A DNA stretch of 48,302 nucleotides, taken from Acidobacteriota bacterium (lineage in GTDB: Bacteria; Acidobacteriota; Polarisedimenticolia; JAPUKU01). The DNA is taken from NCBI GenBank assembly GCA_027295505.1, contig JAPUKU010000222.1, positions 1-48,302 on the forward strand, in the 5' to 3' direction. The first letter of the stretch is position 1; each line of letters begins with the position of its first letter. The notes beneath the pieces are model-generated. The model ran no database searches. It saw only the letters and a program-made list of their open reading frames with translations, and was not told the origin of the DNA. The translations under genes were made by a program, and so were the position numbers. Positions 24,185 to 31,448 of the stretch are shown in pieces.

Positions 24185-25420
24185 TCACGAAGCGGACCGG
24201 ATTCGGCTCTGAAACCCTGAAAGCTGGCGCACGGCACACCCGCATTGTTTCAACGCCTCCCGGCACTTCGCAGCAGTGGCCCCGGTTGCGTAGACGGTGC
24301 AGACCGGCCAGCTCTGCCTGAGCAGGGTCCCGGATCCGGGCACGTCGCGCGCTCCCACTTTCTGGAGCTGTCCGGGCGGCCCGGCGATCGTACGCTCGAG
24401 CGCGTACACGATCCCCTTGCCCCGCCAGCGCTGGCGGTGGGATCCTCGAGAAAAGCCTTTGCATCCAAGTCCCGTTACATCTTCACCCGGAAGGCGCCCG
24501 CGCTCGCAGGCGGCGCGGTGCAGCGCGAACAGGGATTGCCCCGACGCTTCCTCGATCAGCTCCATCGATGCGGTGAAGCGCGGGTTGATCTCGAGGATCC
24601 GTGGCACGCCGCGATCGAGCACGAAATCAATCCCGTTGAGCCCGCGGAGATCGAACGCTTGCGTGGCCGCCCCCGCGGCCCGCTCGAGAGTTCTCCGGGC
24701 ACGCGTCGACAGCCACTCTTCCGGAGGGCCCAGGAGGCTTCCGCCGTAGGCATGGCCGGGGATCTTCAGGACCACCGGATCGTGCAACGCCTGCGAGTAC
24801 CCGAGCACACGGTACCGGTGGCTATCGGCGACAAACGACACCGATCCGGAAACACCTCGAATCTTCTCCTGCAGGTAACCGCGACGAGGCAGCGCACCGA
24901 TCCATCCGCGCTCCGGACACACGTCCCGAATGCGCACTCCTCCTCCACCATGGCGCGGCTTCCATAGCAGGCGGCCCTGTCGCGCCAGCCTCACGGCCGC
25001 CACCGGAATGGGGCGCCCGGGTTCCGGGAGAACCCAGGTGCGTGGATACGGCAGCTCGTGACAACCGAGGAACCGGAGAAACGTGTCGAGGTTTCCGAGC
25101 GCGTCCACGCTTCCGGCGCTGTTGCCGATCACTCGAGAACGCTCCTGCAGACGCGCAAGAAGACGCGGATGGTTCTCCATGCCGCCGGAGAACATCACGG
25201 CGCCTGGCTCTAGCGCGATGGCTGCGCGAAGGAGCACCCCCGTCGTCAAAGGCCCCGGGACGTCGCGGCCCAGAGCCAGGCGGCGGCAGCGCAGGGGATG
25301 ATCCGTGTCAGCGAAGAAATCGAGCGTGAGGAGCGGACCACGGTATCCGGAGCGGCAGACGGATGCAGCCAGCGCCCGGGTACTGACACCGACCAGCAGG
25401 AGCGTTCGTGAGTTATCCAA
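24185..25420 (-). CDS. ATP-grasp ligase of the H4MPT gene cluster
   Basis: The 411-residue protein is an ATP-grasp (DUF201/PylC-like) ligase. Visible parts are a Rossmann-like N-terminus (LLLVGVSTRALA), the glycine-rich loop WKPRHGGGGVRIR, and the metal-binding LEINPRFTASMELIEE. Members of this family recur in bacterial H4MPT clusters, where they are needed for the pathway but have no proven reaction. The start is set at a TTG at 25420 that overlaps the mtdB stop by eight bases; the frame upstream of it is antisense to mtdB. It may join an amino acid or hydroxyglutarate-type unit to the H4MPT side chain. The last 80 residues contain several cysteines and are less conserved. Confidence 0.82.
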   Translation of the reverse strand: MDNSRTLLLVGVSTRALAASVCRSGYRGPLLTLDFFADTDHPLRCRRLALGRDVPGPLTTGVLLRAAIALEPGAVMFSGGMENHPRLLARLQERSRVIGNSAGSVDALGNLDTFLRFLGCHELPYPRTWVLPEPGRPIPVAAVRLARQGRLLWKPRHGGGGVRIRDVCPERGWIGALPRRGYLQEKIRGVSGSVSFVADSHRYRVLGYSQALHDPVVLKIPGHAYGGSLLGPPEEWLSTRARRTLERAAGAATQAFDLRGLNGIDFVLDRGVPRILEINPRFTASMELIEEASGQSLFALHRAACERGRLPGEDVTGLGCKGFSRGSHRQRWRGKGIVYALERTIAGPPGQLQKVGARDVPGSGTLLRQSWPVCTVYATGATAAKCREALKQCGCAVRQLSGFQSRIRSAS

Positions 25421-26303
25421 GAAGGTGTGTGGCGCGCTCGAAGGCGGCCTGCGGATCGATGACGACCCGCTGATCCGGGTCACGCAGGGTGCCGAGCAGG
25501 GCGGCCTCGGTACGGAACTTGAGATCGCCCACGGCCAGAGGCCCGAGGCCGAAGACACCCGGCGCGATCTCCGTACCGTCATCATGGGGCTTGAGTCCTT
25601 CGATGCCGGCCGGCGGCACTGCGTTGACATCGGCAACCACGCGCGGGCCGCCAAGCTTCTGGAGTGAGGCCTGGGATAGAAGCTTCACTCCGACCGCGGC
25701 GGTAGCGAGGACCACCTCGGCCTCGGAGGCGAGCTTGGCGAACACCTCTTCCGATCCCGCCTGGCGGGCCTCCACCTGGGTGCCGAACAGGCCGCGCACC
25801 TCGTCGACCGCTTCCTGAGCACCTTCCAGCCGGCGCGAGGTGAGCACCACCTGCGCGCCTTCGCGGACCGCCAGCGCTGCGGCCACGCGTCCCACGGTGC
25901 CGGTGCCTCCGAGAACCGCGACCCTCCGGCCCTTGAGGCCGCCGAGTCCGTGGTCCTTGCTGGCCTTCCGCACCTTGGCAACCAGCGCAGCCGCCGTAGT
26001 GAAGGCGCCCCTGGGGTCGACCATGACGCTGAGGCGGAAAGGATCGAAAAACGACTTCCTCGCAGCCTCCAGCATGCGCAGCGAGAGCGACAGGCTGCTT
26101 CCACCAATGAAGATCGCGGTGTGCTGTGCGCCCCTGGGGCCCCGCGAGAACATGGCGTCCTGTACCAGTGGCACGAACTCCTTCTCGCTCACGCCAGAAT
26201 ACGGGATCACCGCGTCGAAGCCCGCGTCATAGGCCATGTTGACGTCGAACGGGCTGACCTGCGGGTCGGCGGAGATCAGATGCAGAAGGTCTTTGCGTTC
26301 CAT
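25413..26303 (-). CDS. mtdB: NAD(P)-dependent methylene-H4MPT dehydrogenase
   Basis: The 296-residue protein is MtdB/MtdA-like, with SPFDVNMAYDAGFD at the N-terminus, AIFIGG, FTTAAALVAKV, the dinucleotide fold VLGGTGTVGR and VADVNAVPPAGIEG. It oxidises methylene-H4MPT to methenyl-H4MPT, feeding Mch. Its position next to fae suits MtdB, which prefers H4MPT; MtdA also acts on tetrahydrofolate. No Shine-Dalgarno sequence precedes the ATG at 26303. Instead a T-rich tract directly follows a large hairpin, so expression probably depends on readthrough of that structure. Confidence 0.93.
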   Translation of the reverse strand: MERKDLLHLISADPQVSPFDVNMAYDAGFDAVIPYSGVSEKEFVPLVQDAMFSRGPRGAQHTAIFIGGSSLSLSLRMLEAARKSFFDPFRLSVMVDPRGAFTTAAALVAKVRKASKDHGLGGLKGRRVAVLGGTGTVGRVAAALAVREGAQVVLTSRRLEGAQEAVDEVRGLFGTQVEARQAGSEEVFAKLASEAEVVLATAAVGVKLLSQASLQKLGGPRVVADVNAVPPAGIEGLKPHDDGTEIAPGVFGLGPLAVGDLKFRTEAALLGTLRDPDQRVVIDPQAAFERATHLLG

Positions 26304-26306
26304 TCA

Positions 26307-26364
26307 AAAAGAAAAGGCGGTGTGCAGGCCGGAGCGCCAGGCGTTCCGGCCCGCACATGCCGCC
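26307..26364 (-). terminator. Intrinsic terminator or attenuator between fae and mtdB
   Basis: The bases at 26316-26364 form a long hairpin of about 20 base pairs: GGCGG/CCGCC at the base, TGTGC/GCACA, then GGCCGGA/TCCGGCC, with a three-base loop near 26338-26340. On the transcribed minus strand it is followed at once by TTTTCTTTTTG (26315-26305). This is the classical shape of a rho-independent terminator, and it ends only a few bases before the mtdB start codon. Confidence 0.75.
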
Positions 26365-26383
26365 ATGGGTGCAGGAGTAGGGA

Positions 26384-26884
26384 TCAGGCGTAGGGGTGCT
26401 TCTCTCTCGCGGACTCCTTACCCTTGAGCACTTCCTCAATCGTGGGCTCCGACTTCATGGCGCGCGCGATTGCTTCCTTGGTCGCCTGGTGGTTGAACTT
26501 GAAGATCTTATCCTTGTCCTTGGCATCCCAGTGGATGAAGATACTCACGATGCAGACGAGATTCTCGGCCTCGGACTTGGGGATGATGTTGTCAGCGACG
26601 CAATCCGCCACCGCCTTGCCAACGGCCGCCTGCGCCGGGCCGAACATCAGGAGCGCCTGGTCCGCGCCCTTGATCGTGACCTTGTTCTGAATGATGGTCG
26701 CCGGCTTGGCGAGCAGGTTGGGCGCCAGCACCGCGAGCAGCGCCGTGTGGCCCGCGTTCTGGTTCACCAGCGCATTGCAGAACGCGGCTCCGACCGGGCC
26801 ATCCTTCTCCCCGATGAGCAGATCGATGTGGGCAATCTCGTTGCCCTCACCGATCAGCGATTCCCCAATCAGTACTCGACTCAT
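26384..26884 (-). CDS. fae: Formaldehyde-activating enzyme
   Basis: The 166-residue protein is a full-length Fae, which speeds the condensation of formaldehyde with H4MPT to methylene-H4MPT. The opening VLIGESLIGEGNEIAHIDLLIG carries the catalytic histidine (His19; His17 in Methylobacterium). FCNALVNQNAGHTALLAVLAPN, MFGPAQAAVGKAVAD and FIHWDAKDKDKI are also conserved. The ATG at 26884 has a strong GGAGG with seven bases spacing. It is first in the leftward operon and is followed by a terminator-like hairpin, as expected for a gene that must be made in excess. Confidence 0.97.
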   Translation of the reverse strand: MSRVLIGESLIGEGNEIAHIDLLIGEKDGPVGAAFCNALVNQNAGHTALLAVLAPNLLAKPATIIQNKVTIKGADQALLMFGPAQAAVGKAVADCVADNIIPKSEAENLVCIVSIFIHWDAKDKDKIFKFNHQATKEAIARAMKSEPTIEEVLKGKESAREKHPYA

Positions 26885-26978
26885 AATGTGTCCTCCTCCC
26901 ATGCACTCCTGGCCCGCCACCCGCACCCGCCAGCCGGACACGGCAGGGTTCCAGATAAACTGCTATGGAAACAACTGA

Positions 26979-27007
26979 TTGGAAGATTTGTAACACAACG
27001 ATAGAAT
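26979..27007 (+). promoter_or_regulatory. Promoter of mfnB
   Basis: TTGGAA (26979-26984) and TAGAAT (27002-27007) are separated by 17 bases. The predicted start lies about two bases before the ATG at 27016, so the message would be leaderless, which fits the lack of a Shine-Dalgarno sequence. Confidence 0.55.
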
Positions 27008-27016
27008 CCGGGTCAA
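26987..27016 (-). promoter_or_regulatory. Promoter of the fae operon, interleaved with the mfnB promoter
   Basis: On the minus strand TTGACC (27016-27011) and TACAAA (26992-26987) are 18 bases apart. The -35 touches the first base of the mfnB start codon. The leader to fae would be about 95 bases and holds a G-rich stretch (three GGG runs within 20 bases near 26925-26940) before the Shine-Dalgarno sequence. Confidence 0.5.
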
Positions 27017-27732
27017 TGCGCCGGGTACGATTGCTGGTAAGCGTGACCAACGGCCACGAAGGTGCCGAGGCTATTGCTGGTGGCGCCGACATCATCGACG
27101 CCAAGGACCCCTCGAAAGGGGCTCTGGGAGCGGTCGGTCCGGACGCCTGGGCTGAAATCCGCCGGGCCTGCCCAAAGGAAACCCCCACGAGTGTGGCGCT
27201 CGGCGACCTGGGCGGCCATCCACCCATCGTCCCCCTGATGGGGGCGGGCGTCGAGCCGCCCACATACATCAAGGTAGGCCTGGCCGGTATTCCCGGTCCC
27301 AGCCTGGCTCTGAGCGCCCTAAGAGCCTTTGTGGCTGGCGGTTCCGAACCTTCTGCGGGGCTGATCGTGTCCGCTTACGCCGATCACGACCGAGCCAACT
27401 CCCCTCCTCCGGAGGCGCTCCCGGAGCTGGCCCTTACCATGGGTGCCAGCGGCTGTCTTCTCGACACCTACCTCAAGGACGGATCCTGCCTGCTCGACTG
27501 GATTGACGCCGCTCGTCTGAGATGTTTTGTCAACGATTGTCGCTCCCGCGATCTGCTGTGCGCTCTTGCCGGATCGCTCAAGGCCGATCACCTTCCCCAG
27601 GTTGCCGCCCTGGCCCCTGACTTCATCGGCGTTCGCGGAGCCGCCTGCAACGGTGATCGCGTTGGCGGCCGTGTCACCCGCGCCCGCGTCTCGGCGCTGG
27701 CCGCCGCCCTGAACAGCGCCCACGCCGCCTAG
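27016..27732 (+). CDS. mfnB: (5-Formylfuran-3-yl)methyl phosphate synthase (DUF556)
   Basis: The 238-residue TIM-barrel protein makes the furan ring of methanofuran from two glyceraldehyde 3-phosphates. The start chosen at 27016 opens with RLLVSVTNGHEGAEAI. Lys30 in IIDAKDPSKGALGA matches the archaeal Schiff-base lysine and Lys86 in YIKVGLAG the second active-site lysine. An alternative ATG at 26965 lies upstream of the predicted promoter -35, so it is unlikely. The gene diverges from fae and is the only mfn gene not in the 32-37 kb operon. Confidence 0.92.
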   Translation: MRRVRLLVSVTNGHEGAEAIAGGADIIDAKDPSKGALGAVGPDAWAEIRRACPKETPTSVALGDLGGHPPIVPLMGAGVEPPTYIKVGLAGIPGPSLALSALRAFVAGGSEPSAGLIVSAYADHDRANSPPPEALPELALTMGASGCLLDTYLKDGSCLLDWIDAARLRCFVNDCRSRDLLCALAGSLKADHLPQVAALAPDFIGVRGAACNGDRVGGRVTRARVSALAAALNSAHAA

Positions 27733-27805
27733 CTCTTCTCAGCTTCTCACCTGCGCAAGCCGCGGTCGATGGAGGGTCGGGTCTGGGATCCATCGGGTCG
27801 ATTGT

Positions 27806-27892
27806 TTACGGGGCAGGTGGGCGGTAGCCCAGAGCACTGTGCGGCCTCTCTGTGTTGAAGTGTTTCCTCCATTCTTCAATGATGATCTGCGC
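27806..27892 (-). mobile_element. Remnant of an IS3-family transposase (OrfB C-terminus)
   Basis: The minus strand encodes EEWRKHFNTERPHSALGYRP, the C-terminal end of IS3-family OrfB (rve integrase), followed by a TAA stop. The frame extends further upstream, but that part is antisense to the S41 protease and not transposase. Only about 28 codons survive, with no DDE residues and no visible inverted repeats, so this is a dead fragment. Confidence 0.8.
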
Positions 27893-27894
27893 CT

Positions 27895-29634
27895 CTACTC
27901 CTTCCGCGCGAACTCGGTGATTCGCCCGTCGTCGAACTTCAGCTGCAAGTGGGTGCTCGCGCCTCCTGGACCCCGAAACGCTACCCGGAAGACTCTTCGT
28001 TCTTCCTTGGCTTCTTCGACCATGAAGATGTCTTCGGTCAGCGGGTACAACTTCCTCCACCGCTCGCCAGACCCCGCCAACTGAAGGGAGAGAGACTCAT
28101 TCACTACCGCCACCTTGGCGTTTCCGTAGTCTCCAGCGATGTCAGCCTTGAACTCATTGGAGATCTCCGCCGGAAACACCATGGCACGCTTCACATCATG
28201 GATGTACTGAATGCTTTTGCACTCCCAAACCTCGCAGTCAGTCAGGCGCCGCTCAAGGGCAAGAATGTGAGCTCTATCGAGCGCCTCGGCCGCCGGGCAG
28301 GACACGTCGACCTCCACACCGACTCCATCCCAGCTCGTGCCGGTGATCGAGTCGACGCCTTTTGCGACGGGCACCTTGGCGACGAAACCCTGGACCAGAG
28401 GAAAGTACTCAATCGAGTTTGCACCGCCCGAGGAGGTCTGGCCGACAATCGTCGCCCGCCCGCGGACTTTCAGGGCATAGGCAACGGCCTCTGCGGCAGA
28501 GTACGTAGGCTCGGCGGTCAAAATGAACGCGTGTTGTTCCAGTAGCCGTTTTCCCGGTAGATCATCCCGGGTCCAATTATCCTCGTTCAGGGACTCGTCC
28601 CGGTAGTAGAAGTTGTTTATATGTACCTTGGGCTTGGCGGGGAAGAAGTAGGAAATGAGCGCTTCCTCCACCGGGTAATAGCCACCACCATTTTCGCGCA
28701 AGTCGATGATAATCTCCTCGCAATCTTCGAGATAAGCCATTGCGGCATACGCCTTCTCGATAGCCTTGGGCTCGCTGTTGAACTCGTCGAGCTTCAGGTA
28801 GCCGATGTTTCCGGGAAGGATCTCGATTTTCGCGAAGCCAAAGTTGTTCGCTATCGCTTTACGTGCTCTGACTTCCGGCTTCTCAGCGACCTCCCCGGCT
28901 CCAACCGTGTTCAGGAAATCAAATTTTTCGGGCTCGAAGGTGATGCGGTAGTGCGAGTCCTTGCTGACGTCGATCAAGTGTCCGGTCAGTGATCTCGCCA
29001 GTGCGGCGGAGGACATCATTCCATCGTAGTCTCCCTTGCCAAGGTGCTCAGAAACCAGGCCGACGGTGCGAAGGGCGACCTCTTCGTCATAGAAGTTCTC
29101 GACCACCACTTCGATCAAGCTGTCGACGACTTCAGCCACGCTAAAGTCCTGGTAGCGGGTGCCGGAAAGGGAAGCACCGTCGTCGACCTCATTTTCAAGA
29201 ACCACACCCGCGGTGGATACCGGAACGGTGATTCCCTGGTATCTGGCTATTTCCAGGTAGGGTTCGGTGGCGCTTTGATAGTAGACCAAGTCAAAGTCAA
29301 CAGCCGTGGCTGCAGGCAATGGCAATGTAAGAGTCAGGGCACCCGCACTTGCCCCGAGAGTCATGTCATAGTCTCCATCACTGACGGCTAACCAGCTACC
29401 GCCCTTGCGGACGATAGTGATCCAGTCATCCGACTTCGGGGTAACGGCCGTGACATCAAAGCCAAAGGTAATGGAACCGTTGGTGACCACCGCATCGACG
29501 CTGGAAAAAGTAACCTGGGGAACACCATAGGGTTGGGATAGGTCGCCAGACTCCTCGGTCTGCCCACAAGTTAAACACCCAAGAGCCAGGAAAGTTAGAA
29601 TCAGCGTTGTGCTGATTTCTTTTGAATTACCCAA
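27895..29634 (-). CDS. S41-family peptidase, probable lipoprotein
   Basis: The product is about 579 residues. After a hydrophobic leader (TTLILTFLALGCLTC) with a likely lipidated cysteine come about 120 residues of beta-rich N-terminal domain. A tail-specific-protease (S41, IRBP-like) domain follows: IGYLKLDEFN, IIIDLRENGGGY, and the catalytic serine in TYSAAEAVAYAL near residue 390. A TTG at 29634 with GGAGG five bases before it is the best start. Its GC content is clearly lower (about 55% in two lines I counted) than the surrounding genes. Its last codons run into the transposase fragment, so the C-terminus may have been reset by that insertion. Confidence 0.82.
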   Translation of the reverse strand: MGNSKEISTTLILTFLALGCLTCGQTEESGDLSQPYGVPQVTFSSVDAVVTNGSITFGFDVTAVTPKSDDWITIVRKGGSWLAVSDGDYDMTLGASAGALTLTLPLPAATAVDFDLVYYQSATEPYLEIARYQGITVPVSTAGVVLENEVDDGASLSGTRYQDFSVAEVVDSLIEVVVENFYDEEVALRTVGLVSEHLGKGDYDGMMSSAALARSLTGHLIDVSKDSHYRITFEPEKFDFLNTVGAGEVAEKPEVRARKAIANNFGFAKIEILPGNIGYLKLDEFNSEPKAIEKAYAAMAYLEDCEEIIIDLRENGGGYYPVEEALISYFFPAKPKVHINNFYYRDESLNEDNWTRDDLPGKRLLEQHAFILTAEPTYSAAEAVAYALKVRGRATIVGQTSSGGANSIEYFPLVQGFVAKVPVAKGVDSITGTSWDGVGVEVDVSCPAAEALDRAHILALERRLTDCEVWECKSIQYIHDVKRAMVFPAEISNEFKADIAGDYGNAKVAVVNESLSLQLAGSGERWRKLYPLTEDIFMVEEAKEERRVFRVAFRGPGGASTHLQLKFDDGRITEFARKE

Positions 29635-29733
29635 GATCGCCTCCAAAATTTAGGGAATGGCATCACCCCTTTCTCGGCCTGTCGCGGAGGTCAACTTCTA
29701 ACCCTGAAGCTGGACCGATTTAAGGGGAGCAGG

Positions 29734-30324
29734 TCAGTCGGCCGACTCCGATTCCTTGCGATCCTGGACCGCGCGGTACAGGAGGTAGGCGCCGATGAGG
29801 ATGGGGATAACGGGCCACCAGTACTCGAGCCAGTCGAGCGAGACGCCGAAGAGGGTGTTGAGGAGCAACATGATGCCGACGATCACCAGGACCCATCCAC
29901 CGAGGATCGAGCCCTTTATCCCCTTGAAGTTGAAATCCTCCGGGAGCTCGATGCCGGGCCGTCCGGCGAGCGCCTCGTTGTACAGCGTGGCCCGGCGCGC
30001 GGCATCGATCATGTTGTAGAGCCAGAAGAAGGCCATGAACAGGCCGAACAGCGGGGTCAGCGCCCACAGAATCCCGCTCGACAGCAGCGAGATGAGGCTG
30101 CCAACCACGAGAATGTGAATAAACCCTCTCTGGTAGTAGCCGACATAGACCTGTCCCAGCCCCGGCAGCATTGACAGTATGGCCGCGATGGTCGGTGACT
30201 TGGCGCGCAGATCCCTTGCCTGTGCGTGACCTGGCTGACCCTGAGGCAGGGGTGCGGTCTGAGTGGACGTCGCCGGTATACCCTGCTCCAAGCTCTGACC
30301 GGATTCCGTCTGAGTCGTGTTCAT
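29734..30324 (-). CDS. Membrane protein with TM2-like and LiaF-like (DUF5668) regions
   Basis: The 196-residue protein has a polar N-terminus of about 40 residues, then a TM2-like block (ILSMLPGLGQVYVGYYQRG) with two to three membrane spans. At the C-terminus is a LiaI/LiaF-type pair of helices (GGWVLVIVGIMLLLN and PVIPILIGAYLLYRAV). The start ATG at 30324 overlaps the anti-sigma stop (ATGA), so it is the third gene of the sigma/anti-sigma unit. LiaF-like proteins take part in envelope-stress sensing, and a similar role in this unit is an inference. Confidence 0.82.
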   Translation of the reverse strand: MNTTQTESGQSLEQGIPATSTQTAPLPQGQPGHAQARDLRAKSPTIAAILSMLPGLGQVYVGYYQRGFIHILVVGSLISLLSSGILWALTPLFGLFMAFFWLYNMIDAARRATLYNEALAGRPGIELPEDFNFKGIKGSILGGWVLVIVGIMLLLNTLFGVSLDWLEYWWPVIPILIGAYLLYRAVQDRKESESAD

Positions 30325-31448
30325 GGTTTCTCTCCTTCATCCGGGCCGGATTGATCCGCCGGCTGCTTTGTATCGTCCTTCTCCCGCATTAACGGGAGAC
30401 TCTCCCAGAAGGTTTCAAGAGCCTCTCTGGCGGCTTCGAGAGCCTCTCTGGCGGTTCCGAGACTTTCCCGAGTGGTTCCGAGAGTTTCCCGGGTGGTTTC
30501 GAGGGTCCCTCGGGTAGTTCCGAGACTCTCCCTGGCGGCTTCGAGATTCTCTCGATCGGCTTCGAATTTCTCTCGGGCGGTTTCGAAACTTTCCCGAGTG
30601 GTTCCGAGGCTTTCCCTGGCGGCTTCGAGATTCTCTCGATCGGCTTCAAGAGCCTCCCTGGCGATTCCAAGTGTTTTCCTGGCGGCTTCGAAATTCTCTC
30701 TGGCGGCTTCGAAAGTCTCCCTGGCGGTTTCAAAGACAGTGGACGAGCGTCGCCTGACATCGAATGCAAGCTCGCTCGATGTTTCGATGACATTTCCTCG
30801 TGTGGTCACCCACACGGAGCCGATCGATGATCTGACTTGAGGTGCGACTTCCTTGGCCTTCTGAGGGACGCTCGCGAGGGGTGCGTTGGAAGTTCCGAAG
30901 ATCAGCATCAACAGGAACGCTCCGACGTAGGCTCCCTCCCAAGCAAAACGAGGACGTTTGATCAAGTTGCGCCACTCCTCCGCAAATCTCTCGATCCAGG
31001 CGGGTCTCGATCGACTGCGCGGGCGCGTCCTTGCAAGCACATCACCGACGAACTCCACATCGGGGTCCAGCTCGGCCAGCAAGGGAAGATCAACGCGCAG
31101 GCTGGAGAGGATTGAAGAGAGGCCGGCGCACTCCGCGCAATCCCGAAGGTGCAGGCTCACCAGTGCATCGCCGGTCGGATCGAGCAACCCCTCCACATGG
31201 TCACAGAGTCGCCCGCGAGCGCTCGCGCAGACCGGCCCGCTCGTGCGGCTCAGAATTGATTCGGTCAGATCGGCGGGCGCCACAACTTCCTGATCACCTG
31301 GCTCCCCGCCGGCCATCGTGTAAAGCTCCCGGCAACGGACACACTGGCTCATGTGCTCATCCATCGCCCGGCGTTCTTTGAGGCTGAGGAGCCCCTCGAC
31401 GAAGTCCCCGAATCGTTCGCTGAATTTTCGGCAGTCCATTCTCTTCAC
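30321..31448 (-). CDS. Anti-sigma factor with two zinc-finger (zf-HC2) domains and a heptad-repeat tail
   Basis: The 375-residue protein has two anti-sigma zinc fingers. The first uses Cys6, His32, Cys36 and Cys39 (HMSQCVRC). The second uses Cys82, His100, Cys104 and Cys107 (HLRDCAEC). One membrane span lies near residues 172-186. The external part ends in sixteen uninterrupted seven-residue repeats (240-351) of the form xTARExL/EAARExL, a likely coiled coil. A GTG at 31448 directly follows the sigma stop; an ATG nine bases on is an alternative. It should hold the ECF sigma factor at the membrane until an envelope signal arrives. Confidence 0.88.
   Translation of the reverse strand: MKRMDCRKFSERFGDFVEGLLSLKERRAMDEHMSQCVRCRELYTMAGGEPGDQEVVAPADLTESILSRTSGPVCASARGRLCDHVEGLLDPTGDALVSLHLRDCAECAGLSSILSSLRVDLPLLAELDPDVEFVGDVLARTRPRSRSRPAWIERFAEEWRNLIKRPRFAWEGAYVGAFLLMLIFGTSNAPLASVPQKAKEVAPQVRSSIGSVWVTTRGNVIETSSELAFDVRRRSSTVFETARETFEAARENFEAARKTLGIAREALEADRENLEAARESLGTTRESFETAREKFEADRENLEAARESLGTTRGTLETTRETLGTTRESLGTAREALEAAREALETFWESLPLMREKDDTKQPADQSGPDEGEKP
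30396..30731. repeat. 21-bp tandem repeat, 16 units, coding for heptads
   Basis: The DNA repeats every 21 bases for 336 bases (plus-strand pattern close to GGCGGCTTCGAGATTCTCTCG, given here for orientation only). Units are imperfect but strictly in frame and encode the heptads of the anti-sigma factor. The period and coding sense rule out a CRISPR array. Confidence 0.9.

Noticed and set aside
27893-28060. Extension of the transposase frame upstream of 27892
   Set aside because: The upstream part is an alternate frame of the S41 protease and shows no transposase motifs; only the last 28 codons are IS3-like.
30396-30731. Possible CRISPR array
   Set aside because: The repeats are contiguous 21-bp units without spacers and are in frame with a coding sequence.
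30389-30793. A plus-strand and a minus-strand alternate frame through the 21-bp repeats, giving a protein rich in SKPPER-like units
   Set aside because: It is a shadow of the anti-sigma repeat frame; it has no ribosome binding site or recognisable domain, and the zinc-finger/membrane/heptad frame explains the DNA.
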